The notes beneath the pieces are model-generated. The model was given only the letters and a program-made list of their open reading frames with translations. It was not told the DNA's origin and did not search any database. Shown here piece by piece: positions 23,534-31,526 of a stretch of 64,000 nt of DNA (positions within the stretch are counted from its first letter, which is position 1; every line of letters starts with the position of its first letter). The position numbers and the translations under genes are program-made. Source of the stretch: Viridilinea sp964592425 (GTDB lineage Bacteria > Chloroflexota > Chloroflexia > Chloroflexales > Chloroflexaceae); assembly GCA_964592425.1 (NCBI GenBank), contig CAZQCG010000021.1, positions 1 through 64,000 on the forward strand, given 5' to 3'.

Positions 23534-24343
23534 TCAGAGGTGGAGATCGGCAAGGGTGAGCGGGCCGCGCCGATCCGGCGGCAACCAGGCCAGGCTGGCC
23601 TCCAAATCAGTACCCGGTAGATATTCGAGACCAATGGCCCCACGGTAGGGACTGGCTGCGATGGCGGCGAAGATCGTGCGGAAGGGCAGCCTACCGCTGC
23701 CGGGCGGGCCGCGTCCCGGCTCATCGGCGATCTGGATATGGCCAATGCGCTCGGCATGACGACTGATCATTGCCGCTGGCTCGCCCTCCATGCGCTGCAT
23801 ATGGTAGACATCGTACTGGTAGGCCAGGTTGGGTGCGCCGACCTGCGCGATCAGCGCAAGGGCCTCGACTGTGCTTGTGACCAGGTAGCCTGGCGTATCC
23901 CAGGTATTGAGTGCCTCGACCAGAATACTGATCCCGGCGGGGGCGGCCTGTGTACAGAGCCAGGCCAATTCCTCAGCCACCCGCGCGAGCTGAACCTGGC
24001 GATCGACGCCGGGCAAGGCGCAGCCAACCAGGGCGTTCAGCCGGCGGCAACCGACGGCGTGGGCCAGTTCAAGTGCTGCTGGCACCCCGGCGCGAAACGC
24101 AGGCAGGCGGGCAGGGTTGTTGAGCAGCCCGCGCTCACCAGCAGCCAGGTCGCCGCCATCAAGGTTAAAGAGGGCCACTGCGAGACCGTCTGCACGCACC
24201 ATGCGGACGATCTGCGCGGGCGTCTCATCATGGGGCCACCAGAACTCAACTGAACTGAAGCCAAGCCGGGCCGCCTGCGTAAAGCGTTCAGCCCAGGGTC
24301 GCTCACGCATCGTCAGCGAGAGGTTCAGGGCAAACTGCAACAT
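23534..24343 (-). CDS. hyi: hydroxypyruvate isomerase-family TIM-barrel protein
   Basis: A 269-residue AP-endonuclease-2/xylose-isomerase-like TIM barrel. Hydroxypyruvate isomerase interconverts hydroxypyruvate and tartronate semialdehyde. Supporting motifs are the N-terminal NLSLTMRERPWAERFTQAARLGF, the Glu in VEALNT (about 143), the metal-site pattern HIQIADEPGRGPPGSGRL (about 205-222) and GAIGLEYLPG near the end. Its pairing with glycerate kinase and an IclR regulator matches glyoxylate/glycerate gene sets. Other sugar-phosphate isomerase functions in the family cannot be excluded, but the ADEPGR segment favours the Hyi branch. Confidence 0.85.
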   Translation of the reverse strand: MLQFALNLSLTMRERPWAERFTQAARLGFSSVEFWWPHDETPAQIVRMVRADGLAVALFNLDGGDLAAGERGLLNNPARLPAFRAGVPAALELAHAVGCRRLNALVGCALPGVDRQVQLARVAEELAWLCTQAAPAGISILVEALNTWDTPGYLVTSTVEALALIAQVGAPNLAYQYDVYHMQRMEGEPAAMISRHAERIGHIQIADEPGRGPPGSGRLPFRTIFAAIAASPYRGAIGLEYLPGTDLEASLAWLPPDRRGPLTLADLHL

Positions 24344-24365
24344 CAGCCACCCTCCCTACGGCTAC

Positions 24366-25163
24366 TCAAAGCGGGCTGGGAAGGTTACCACAGCCCAGTT
24401 GGGTACTACAACGATCGGCGGTACGGCGCACAAGCGGACCAAGGGCAATGGCACGCTCGCGGGCCAGGCGTGTGGTGGGGCCGGAGATACTCAGGGCTGC
24501 CACGCAGCGCCCCAGGTGATCGAAGATCGGTGCCGCCACACAGCAGACACCGATCTCACGCTCTTCGTCATCAATCGCAAAGCCGCGGCTGCGCGAAAGT
24601 TCGAGTTCCTGGCGTAGACTATCGGCGGTAGCGAAGGTATGCGGTGTCCATGCCTGCAGCGAGGTACGCGCCAGGTAGGCTTCAAGCTGATCGACTGCTA
24701 GGCCCGAAAGGATCGCCTTCCCGCCGCCGGTACAGTAGAGCGGCACGCGCTGGCCCACCTCGGTGAACATACGCACCAGGCGCGGGCTGGCTACCTGCTC
24801 GTTATAGACCCCCTCATCGTTCTGGAGCACCACCAGGTTAGTGGTCTCGTCGGTCACCCTGGTGAGATCGCGCAGGCATGGTCGGGCGATGCGGCCCAGA
24901 TGAAAGCGGCGGCTGCCTGCGGCGCGGGCAGCGACTTCAAGCAGCCGCGGGCCAGGCCCATAGAGACGCGTTTCACCATCCTGAGCCGCATATCCACGCT
25001 GCACCAGGCTGTTCAGCAAACGATGGGCCGTACCCAGGGCCAGGCCGGTACGTTCGGTCAACTGCGAGAGACTGACATCATCGTCACTCTCAGTCAGCGC
25101 CTCCAGCAGATTGAGCGCACGGTCAAGTGATTGAACCGTACCCCTTTCCCCAGGTGGGTTCAT
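24366..25163 (-). CDS. IclR-family transcriptional regulator
   Basis: About 265 residues. The N-terminal winged helix-turn-helix (about 8-70: LDRALNLLEALTE, LSQLTERTGLALGTAHRLLNSL) is followed by the IclR effector domain. This domain contains VVLQNDEGVYNEQV, VPLYCTGGGKAILS (about 150) and GVCCVAAPIFDHLGRCVAALSISGP (about 220-245). ATG 25163 is preferred over the GTG 18 bp upstream because GGAG lies ten bases before it. It is 22 bp upstream of hyi on the same strand and probably controls the hydroxypyruvate/glycerate genes in response to a small acid; the effector is inferred, not seen. Confidence 0.92.
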   Translation of the reverse strand: MNPPGERGTVQSLDRALNLLEALTESDDDVSLSQLTERTGLALGTAHRLLNSLVQRGYAAQDGETRLYGPGPRLLEVAARAAGSRRFHLGRIARPCLRDLTRVTDETTNLVVLQNDEGVYNEQVASPRLVRMFTEVGQRVPLYCTGGGKAILSGLAVDQLEAYLARTSLQAWTPHTFATADSLRQELELSRSRGFAIDDEEREIGVCCVAAPIFDHLGRCVAALSISGPTTRLARERAIALGPLVRRTADRCSTQLGCGNLPSPL

Positions 25164-25181
25164 AGGTGCGCAACTCCACAC

Positions 25182-25868
25182 CTAACTCTCAGCGAGCAGC
25201 ATCGCAATATAGCCGAGGGTGGCACGCCGTCCCTGCGGATGCATCTGACGCCAGAGGCCAAGTAAACGCGTCTCATCCTGCGAATTGGCCATGGCCGGGG
25301 CAAGCGAACCAGCTACCGGAGCCTCAAGCTGGGCGGCTTCCTCGACTGGGGCAACCGTCGCCACTACCGCGTTACTGGGCGTTGCCACCTTGCCACCAGC
25401 TTCGATCACCGTATTGGCGACAATGATCCGCGCGATCTCAAAAGAGTCAACCCCGAGCACCTGGGCCAGGCGCTGGGCCTGATCGGTATCGGGCACGGTC
25501 TTACCGGCCAGGTAGTTGCGCAGGGCTCCATCACTGATATTGGTATCACGGGTCAGCCGCGCCCGCGACATTTTCCCCTGGCGCATCATCTGCTCGTCAA
25601 GCCAGACCCCGAAATTGGGCCCTGCCTCCGGGAGGATCTCCATATGCTCACGCACCTCTTCCACCGACATGTTGAGCGTGTGGGCCATCATCTCCAGCGT
25701 CTTCTGGCGCGGGCGCTGCGTATTACCCAGGATGAACTGGCGCAGTGAAATGGCACCAATGTCCATCTCTTTGGCAAATCTGCTCAGCGAAAGCTCACGC
25801 GTCATTGCGGTGTGAAACAACAGCACCGACAGGGCGGTCTGTTCAGGGAGCGCTCCATTCGTGGACAT
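25182..25868 (-). CDS. double-HTH XRE-family regulator
   Basis: About 228 residues with two consecutive XRE-like helix-turn-helix domains. The first is at about 27-80 (LSLSRFAKEMDIGAISLRQF, with TLEMMAHTLNM). The second is at about 95-150 (MSRARLTRDTNISDGALRNYLAGK, then QRLAQVLGVDSFEIARI). An Ala/Val/Pro-rich linker leads to a conserved-looking C-terminal helix (LLGLWRQMHPQGRRATLGYI). Of two adjacent ATGs the second (25868) has the better spacing of six bases from AGGAG. It is first in the minus-strand operon with iclR, hyi and glycerate kinase. A tandem-HTH monomer could bind an asymmetric operator, perhaps the inverted repeat at 25958-26027 upstream. Confidence 0.85.
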   Translation of the reverse strand: MSTNGALPEQTALSVLLFHTAMTRELSLSRFAKEMDIGAISLRQFILGNTQRPRQKTLEMMAHTLNMSVEEVREHMEILPEAGPNFGVWLDEQMMRQGKMSRARLTRDTNISDGALRNYLAGKTVPDTDQAQRLAQVLGVDSFEIARIIVANTVIEAGGKVATPSNAVVATVAPVEEAAQLEAPVAGSLAPAMANSQDETRLLGLWRQMHPQGRRATLGYIAMLLAES

Positions 25869-25957
25869 CATCTACTCCTCAGACGTGATCAATGAAACCT
25901 GACTGAAGTAGGGCAGGTGAACGATGAGGATTGCTATCACAATCCCATCGGGGTCGT

Positions 25958-26027
25958 AAACCTGTCAGGTGCGGTCTCTGACGCATCAGAAAGCGGTCAT
26001 TCAATGCTTGCCGCACCTGACAGGTTT
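25958..26027. repeat. 17-bp perfect inverted repeat with nested palindromes
   Basis: AAACCTGTCAGGTGCGG (25958-25974) recurs as its exact reverse complement at 26011-26027, separated by 36 bp. Each arm contains the odd palindrome ACCTG-N-CAGGT. It lies about 90 bp upstream of the XRE gene and 340 bp upstream of the S9 peptidase, within a 500-bp intergenic region that otherwise shows no gene. It may be a paired operator or a dispersed intergenic repeat. Confidence 0.75.
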
Positions 26028-26125
26028 CACAACTGGCGTAGGATCGCTATATATTGAGATAAGAGGAAGTCTTTTTGGCTGCTGCTCATGTACACTTGTT
26101 CAGAGTATAAGCCAGAAGAAATTAC

Positions 26126-26154
26126 TTGTCAAGCGTATAGCATAGTAGTAGATA
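26126..26154 (+). promoter_or_regulatory. sigma-70-type promoter candidate
   Basis: TTGTCA (26126-26131), a 17-bp spacer and TAGATA (26149-26154), in the AT-rich part of the 25869-26370 intergenic region. It would give a 5' leader of about 210 nt for the S9 peptidase, so it may be a distal promoter. Confidence 0.35.
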
Positions 26155-26270
26155 CGCAAATACACTGTCTGCTATTGCTTGATGATGGTTTTGTTAGGGG
26201 ACAGGTGTAGAAGCGGGCAATGAAATACTGATCACCTACATGACAGTGATAGCTCTAGCGAGGTTCCCTA

Positions 26271-26279
26271 TGGTACAAT
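26271..26279 (+). promoter_or_regulatory. extended -10 promoter TGGTACAAT for the S9 peptidase
   Basis: TGGTACAAT matches the extended -10 form and lies about 92 bp before the GTG start at 26371. The same nonamer occurs upstream of the PAS-STAS gene (47083-47091, minus), which strengthens its reading as a promoter element. No clear -35 is present. Confidence 0.45.
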
Positions 26280-26370
26280 GATCGCATACCTTGCTTCATC
26301 TTCCGGGCAGACCGCCGTAATTTTTGTGAGTGTTGCCTGACAGCGCTTCTTCCAGCAGAGGAATACTTCT

Positions 26371-28404
26371 GTGACCAGTACACCTGCCCCTTTCAGTGTT
26401 GAAGACCTCTACCGACTCAACTGGATAGAGGATGTGCAGATCAGTCCTGATGGTCGTCTGGTTGCCTTTGTGCAGGTTACTGTTGACCGGGTGGCAAATG
26501 GCTATCGACGGGCGATCTATCTGGCTCCCAGCGATGGCGGCCCGACGCATCGCTTCACCCGCTCAAAGTATGATCGTCAGCCGCGTTGGAGCCCTGACGG
26601 CCAACGCCTGGCTTTTGTCTCCACCCGCGATGACGAAAATGGCCAGATCTATATAATCGAGCTTAGTGGTGGTGAAGCGCAACAGATCACCAGTCTGCCC
26701 AACGGGGCCAGTGATCCGGCCTGGAGCCCCGATGGCAGCCGCATCGCCTTTCTGGCCCTTGCTAATCAAGCTGAACGTCTTCAGGAGCAGGCTGATCCGC
26801 CTGAGCCGCCACCCGCCGATGCCTGGGAGGCCAGTCGTTCCCGTGAGCAACGGCAGCACGAGGAGGAGTTACGTAGCGACCCGCGGGTGATCACGCGTCT
26901 GCCCTATCGCAGTGGGACGAGCTTCTTCGACGACCGGCGCAACCATGTCTATGTGCTCGATCTGCCTACCAATGAGCAGGCCCCCCCGGCGCTACCCCGG
27001 CGGCTTACCGATGACGATCGCCACTACGGTGTACCGGTCTGGATGCCTGATGGCAAATATCTGCTAACGACGGCCACCCGCGATCCCGAGGCCGACTCGC
27101 TCTTTGCCTACTTCGACCTGCTGCGCTTGTCACTCGCTGGTGGGCCTCCCCAGGTGCTGACCAGCCCCGGCTTCTCCTATCTCACCCCACAACCCTCACC
27201 CGATGGTCGGCTGATTGCCTGCGTGCGTATTGACGAGAAGCGTCTGCTGGCCGACAGTAATCGGGTAACGATCATTCCCGCCGAGGGTGGCGAACCTACT
27301 GACCTGACTGATCATACTAATCTCAACGTTGAGCAGTTTTGCTGGCAGCCCGACGGTCAGGGCATCTTCTTTCGGGCTAGTTGGCATGGTGACACCCATA
27401 TCTATAGCCTTGGCTTGCCCGGCACAGCTGTGCAGCGCAACCATATACGCTGTCTTGGCGGCACGCGGATCATCAGCGACTTCTCGGTCGCTGCCAATGG
27501 CAGCCTTGCCTTCATCGCCGAGCAGCCCGCCAATCCCTGTGATCTCTACTTGCGCAGCCCCGATGGCAGCGAGCATCAGTTGACGACGATCAATGCCGAC
27601 CTGTTGAACGAACGCCGCATTCTGCCGATCAACGAGGTGCGCTACCTCGCCCCCGACGGTCAGGCGGTGCAGGGCTGGGTGCTCTACCCACCCGACTTTG
27701 ACCCGGCCCGGCGCTACCCGCTGATGGTGCAAATCCATGGTGGCCCGCATATTATGTGGGGGCCTGGGTTACACTCGATGTGGCACGAGTGGCAGGTTGC
27801 TGCCGGATCTGGCTACATCGTCTTCTTCTGCAACCCGCGTGGCTCCGAAGGTTATGGCGAAGTCTGGCGCGATGGTATCCGTGGCAAATGGGGTGAAGCT
27901 GACGCCCCCGATATCCTCGCAGGGATCGATTATCTGCTCGCCCAGGGCTCGATTGACCCGGCCCGTATCGGCGTGACAGGCGGATCATATGGTGGTTATA
28001 TGACCGCCTGGCTGCTCGGCAATGATCAGCGATTCGCCTGTGGTGTTGCCGCCCGCGGTCTCTACAACCTGATCTCCCACCACAGTACTTCGGACGCCCA
28101 CGAGCTGGTCGAGATCGAGTTCAATGGCTATCCCTGGGAGATGGCCGAACAGCTCTGGCAGCATTCACCCCTCGCCCACGCCCATATGATCAATGCCCCC
28201 CTGCTGCTCTTACATAGCGAGCTGGACTTTCGTGTACCGATCAGTGAAGCCGAGCAACTCTTTGCCTTCTTGCGCCGCCAGAAGAAGATCGTCGAACTTG
28301 TGCGCTACCCCCGTGAAGGCCACGAACTGACCCGTAGCGGTGAGCCCAGGCATCGCGCTGATCATATGCGCCGCACCATGGCCTGGTTTGAACGCTACTG
28401 TTAA
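26371..28404 (+). CDS. S9-family prolyl oligopeptidase/acylaminoacyl peptidase
   Basis: A 677-residue serine peptidase with a GTG start. The N-terminal beta-propeller (about 1-400) is built of WD40/TolB-like strands (PRWSPDGQRLAFVS, DPAWSPDGSRIAFLA). The C-terminal alpha/beta-hydrolase domain has the nucleophile S539 in GGSYGGYM, the acid D619 in ELDFRVP and H651 in REGHEL, so a complete catalytic triad. HGGPH (about 453) forms the oxyanion region. It probably cleaves short or N-acylated peptides. No signal peptide is seen, so it is likely cytoplasmic. It is monocistronic with its own promoters. Confidence 0.95.
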   Translation: MTSTPAPFSVEDLYRLNWIEDVQISPDGRLVAFVQVTVDRVANGYRRAIYLAPSDGGPTHRFTRSKYDRQPRWSPDGQRLAFVSTRDDENGQIYIIELSGGEAQQITSLPNGASDPAWSPDGSRIAFLALANQAERLQEQADPPEPPPADAWEASRSREQRQHEEELRSDPRVITRLPYRSGTSFFDDRRNHVYVLDLPTNEQAPPALPRRLTDDDRHYGVPVWMPDGKYLLTTATRDPEADSLFAYFDLLRLSLAGGPPQVLTSPGFSYLTPQPSPDGRLIACVRIDEKRLLADSNRVTIIPAEGGEPTDLTDHTNLNVEQFCWQPDGQGIFFRASWHGDTHIYSLGLPGTAVQRNHIRCLGGTRIISDFSVAANGSLAFIAEQPANPCDLYLRSPDGSEHQLTTINADLLNERRILPINEVRYLAPDGQAVQGWVLYPPDFDPARRYPLMVQIHGGPHIMWGPGLHSMWHEWQVAAGSGYIVFFCNPRGSEGYGEVWRDGIRGKWGEADAPDILAGIDYLLAQGSIDPARIGVTGGSYGGYMTAWLLGNDQRFACGVAARGLYNLISHHSTSDAHELVEIEFNGYPWEMAEQLWQHSPLAHAHMINAPLLLLHSELDFRVPISEAEQLFAFLRRQKKIVELVRYPREGHELTRSGEPRHRADHMRRTMAWFERYC

Positions 28405-28457
28405 AGTCTCGCATGTCCTATTTGCACAAATTGTACATGATCCGTAAATTAGGGGCT

Positions 28458-28485
28458 TCTCAAAGCCATTCGCATATGGTACACT
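28458..28485 (+). promoter_or_regulatory. extended -10 promoter for the RRM gene
   Basis: TTCTCA (28458-28463), 16 bp, then TACACT (28480-28485) preceded by TGG. This implies a leader of about 235 nt before the ATG at 28729, in a 324-bp gap that holds no other gene. Within the leader, CCGCCC (28604-28609) can pair with GGGCGG (28627-28632). A long structured leader would suit post-transcriptional or cold control, which is inference. Confidence 0.35.
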
Positions 28486-28728
28486 GCTGCCATCTAGCCG
28501 CGTCACGATGCCGCGAGAGTCACCTCTGCTTTGCATGTTCTCCCCGGTCCGCACGACCTCCGCGTTCGAGGTACAGCCCGCGACGTCGTTGCTAGGTGCG
28601 CAACCGCCCCTTGTGAGGCGTATCGTGGGCGGGTAACGCACTGCTGTTATGTGGAGTGATGAGTGCAGGGGGAGCCCTCTGCCGAGGCTGTGTCACGCTC
28701 AGGGCTGGCACGCAGGAGTTCGACCGGA

Positions 28729-29037
28729 ATGCAAGTGAAGCTCTTCGTTGGCAACCTCGCCTGGGGCATCGATGATGTGCAGTTGGAGCAGGTCTTCAGC
28801 CAGCATGGCGATGTCCAGAGCGCCCGGGTTATTCATGATCGTGACACCGGACGTTCGCGGGGGTTCGGGTTTGTTGAGATGGCTGTTGATGACGTTGCCG
28901 TCGTCATCCGCGCCACCGATGGTCTTGAGGTCGGCGGCCGGCCCATTCGGGTGAATGAGGCTGAAGATAAGGGCGGGCGTGGTCCTCGTCGCGATAGCGG
29001 CGGCTACGGTGGTGGTGGTGGCGGTCGCCGCTACTAA
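28729..29037 (+). CDS. RRM-domain RNA-binding protein with Gly-rich tail
   Basis: A 102-residue single-RRM protein. RNP2 is KLFVGNLAW (about 4-12) and RNP1 is RGFGFVEM (about 45-52). The tail is glycine-rich with GGYGGGGGGRRY. The frame extends upstream to 28663, but ATG 28729 is chosen because the RRM fold starts there and AGGAG lies ten bases before it. Such small Rbp proteins in cyanobacteria and Chloroflexota bind single-stranded RNA and are often cold-induced. A strong terminator follows at 29114. Confidence 0.93.
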   Translation: MQVKLFVGNLAWGIDDVQLEQVFSQHGDVQSARVIHDRDTGRSRGFGFVEMAVDDVAVVIRATDGLEVGGRPIRVNEAEDKGGRGPRRDSGGYGGGGGGRRY

Positions 29038-29113
29038 GCTCCACTGACACGCGCAATGTGTCGGCGCGCTGGTTCCGCCTCAACCAGCGCACCTCCACCA
29101 GCCACAAAAGCTA

Positions 29114-29149
29114 CGCCCCCTGTCGTTTAACGACAGGGGGCGTTTGGTT
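29114..29149 (+). terminator. intrinsic terminator after the RRM gene
   Basis: A 12-bp perfect GC-rich stem (29114-29125 with 29131-29142) with a five-base loop, followed by TTTGGTT. It separates the RRM gene from the convergent Fe-S oxidoreductase gene. Confidence 0.8.
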
Positions 29150-29206
29150 CAAGCCTCTTCACATTGGCTGAGCTTGGCTAAGCCAAGGCCAGCAAACCAC
29201 GATTAC

Positions 29207-31399
29207 TCAACGCTTCTCATCGGAGGCAGCCCCCACCGATTCGAGCAGCATTTCGGCGATGTCGCGCCGCTTCAGGCTCTCGTCGCGACCCGTATTCTTC
29301 GCCGCGTCCTCGAACATCACCATGCAGAAGGGGCAACTCATCGCCAGCGTCTCCGGCTGGGCCTGGGTCAGCTGATCGAGCCGGATGTAGTTTACCTGCT
29401 CCTTGCCCCAGCCCTCCAGCCAGACATTGCCGCCGCCGCCGCCACAGCACATGGCCCGCTCGCGGTTGCGCTCAGGTGCTTCAACCAGCTTGACACCGGG
29501 AATGCTCTGCAAGACGGCCCGTGGGGCGTCGAAGACATCGTTGTAGCGCCCGATGTAACAGGGGTCGTGGTAGACGACCGTCTCGTTGATCTGCGTCGAC
29601 GGCTTGAGTTTGCCCTGGGCCACCAACTCGGCCAGCATTTCGCTGTGGTGCAGCACCTCGTACTCGGTTCCGGCCCCACCGCCAAACTGCGGGTACTCGT
29701 TCTTGATCGTATTGAAGCAGTGCGGGCAGGTTGTCACCACACGCTTAAACTTGTACTGCTTCATCGTTTCGACATTCTGCTGTACCTGGGCCTGGTAGAG
29801 CATCTCCTCGCCCATACGCCGGGCCGGGTCGCCGTTGCAGGTCTCCTCGTCGCCGAGGATGGCGAAATCGATGCCCGCCTGCTGCATCAGTTGCACAAAG
29901 GCGCGGGCAACCCGCTTACTGCGCTCGTCGTAACTGGGCGCACAACCGACCCAGTAGAGCACATCGGCCTGCTCCTTCTCGGCCATCACCGGTACGTCCA
30001 GGTCAGCAGCCCATGCGGTGCGCTCGCCCGCTGGCAGCCGCCAGGGATTACCGGCCCGCTCGATGCCCTCCAGCACACGTTTGACACCCTGGGGCACTTC
30101 GCTGGCGATCATCGTCAGGTGCCGGCGCATGCCCACAATGTCGTCTACGTGTTCGATCATCGCCGGACACTCGTGGACACAGGCTAAGCAGGTGGTGCAA
30201 CTCCAGAGCTCATTCTCGGTGAAGAGGTTCTCGTAGAGCGGCAGGTTTTCTACATCAACCGCACCATTGGCCTTAGCGTTGCCCTCTTCTTCGCCATGCT
30301 CAAGCTCACTCACCAGCTTGACCGTGCCATCCTTGAAGAGGATTGGATCCTGGTGCATCAGGTCATGCAGCTTGGTGATGATGTATTTGGGCGAGAGATC
30401 GGCCCCCGAAGCGTGGGCCGGACAGTTGGCCTGGCAGCGTCCACAGCGCATACAGGCGTCGAAATCGAGACGATCCTTCCAGTTCATGTCGGCCAGGGTA
30501 GCGATACCGAGGCGCGGCTCGTCCTTCTCGATCTCGGCCTCCAGGTCGGTGATGGCCTCAAGCGAGCCACGGGGGCCGGTGTTGCGGAAGAAGGTGTTGA
30601 GCGGGGTGTAGAAGATATGCTTGAACTTGCTGAAGGGCAGTGTAGCAATGAAGGCGAAGGTGATCGCGGCATGGGTGAACCAGAGCAGCATATGTAGGCC
30701 TAGGCCCACGTCGCTGCCGTTACCCAGGCCGATCGCCTTGAAGAGGGTGGCCAGCGTAAAGCCGACATAGGCCAGGCGTGCCCAACCTTGATCGTAGACC
30801 ATGACGCCGCCGATCTCCTGATTGGCTAGGCGCAGACCCTCGATCAGGAAGCCTCCCAGGCCCAGGAAGAGTAGCACGCCAAGCACCCAGGCGTCTGTCC
30901 GCCGGCTGTCCAGGCGCGCCTCGCGCACACGATAGCGTCGCCAGGTCGCCCAGATCAGCCCGGCCACAAAGGCCAGGCCCAGCGTATCCATGATCAACTC
31001 GTAGCTCTGGTAGAACGTACCAACCAGGATCTTGCCCGCATCCTCACCCATTAGCGGCAGGGTGAAGTCTTCTTCGACAGCGATAATGTCCGTGCCGATA
31101 AAGAGGGTCAGGAAGCCGAAGAAGATCAGGGCGTGCATCATGCCTGGACGGCGGTCACGCAGTACCTTCTTCTGGCCGAAGACCTGGGCCAGAAACTCTA
31201 TTGCCCGGGCAGGCACTTGGTCGATGCGTGCATCAGGCTTGCCTTTGCGCCAGCGGGCAATATCGCCAAGGACACCCCAGGCCATAATCGCTGTGGTGAT
31301 CAGGGCAAGGCCGTAAAGAAAGATGGGCGCGGTTTTCCCGAGACGATCCACATTCCAATAGATCTCGCGGATGGCTTCGTGGATGATTTGCTCTTCCAT
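29207..31399 (-). CDS. EtfD/HdrD-like membrane Fe-S oxidoreductase
   Basis: A 730-residue membrane protein. Five or so N-terminal helices (about 20-275) form a NarI-like cytochrome b-type domain. Next come two [4Fe-4S] motifs, CMRCGRCQANCP (about 316-327) and CTTCLACVHECP (about 399-410), each C-x2-C-x2-C-x3-C-P. The C-terminal half has two CCG domains typical of heterodisulfide-reductase subunit D/GlpC: TCPHCFNT (about 557) and MCCGGGGGNVW (about 650). This architecture matches the Rv0338c/EtfD group proposed as electron-transfer-flavoprotein:menaquinone oxidoreductase, linking fatty-acid or branched-chain oxidation to the quinone pool. No etfAB lies in the window, so that function is inferred from architecture. 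It has a good promoter at 31447-31475. Confidence 0.88.
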   Translation of the reverse strand: MEEQIIHEAIREIYWNVDRLGKTAPIFLYGLALITTAIMAWGVLGDIARWRKGKPDARIDQVPARAIEFLAQVFGQKKVLRDRRPGMMHALIFFGFLTLFIGTDIIAVEEDFTLPLMGEDAGKILVGTFYQSYELIMDTLGLAFVAGLIWATWRRYRVREARLDSRRTDAWVLGVLLFLGLGGFLIEGLRLANQEIGGVMVYDQGWARLAYVGFTLATLFKAIGLGNGSDVGLGLHMLLWFTHAAITFAFIATLPFSKFKHIFYTPLNTFFRNTGPRGSLEAITDLEAEIEKDEPRLGIATLADMNWKDRLDFDACMRCGRCQANCPAHASGADLSPKYIITKLHDLMHQDPILFKDGTVKLVSELEHGEEEGNAKANGAVDVENLPLYENLFTENELWSCTTCLACVHECPAMIEHVDDIVGMRRHLTMIASEVPQGVKRVLEGIERAGNPWRLPAGERTAWAADLDVPVMAEKEQADVLYWVGCAPSYDERSKRVARAFVQLMQQAGIDFAILGDEETCNGDPARRMGEEMLYQAQVQQNVETMKQYKFKRVVTTCPHCFNTIKNEYPQFGGGAGTEYEVLHHSEMLAELVAQGKLKPSTQINETVVYHDPCYIGRYNDVFDAPRAVLQSIPGVKLVEAPERNRERAMCCGGGGGNVWLEGWGKEQVNYIRLDQLTQAQPETLAMSCPFCMVMFEDAAKNTGRDESLKRRDIAEMLLESVGAASDEKR

Positions 31400-31446
31400 G
31401 CGCCGGTTCAGCCTTTCTAAGGCTTATAAGACAAAGGATGTTGCGT

Positions 31447-31475
31447 ATCATAGCATCCGCGCTAGGGTGCGTCAA
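31447..31475 (-). promoter_or_regulatory. promoter of the Fe-S oxidoreductase gene
   Basis: On the minus strand TTGACG is followed after 17 bp by TATGAT, which is preceded by TGC (extended -10). The predicted start of transcription lies about 40 bp before the ATG at 31399. Confidence 0.6.
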
Positions 31476-31526
31476 ACATTGTGCTGGCAACAGTCTGTGA
31501 AGAAAAGCACACCATACTGAGTAGCC

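Noticed and set aside
28405..28728. Cold-shock riboswitch or small RNA in the RRM leader
   Set aside because: Only a weak six-pair stem is visible; nothing matches a known RNA family, so I kept it only as a note in the promoter entry.
29144..30187. 347-residue plus-strand frame opposite the Fe-S oxidoreductase
   Set aside because: It starts just after the RRM terminator with no ribosome site and mirrors cysteine-motif codons of the real gene.
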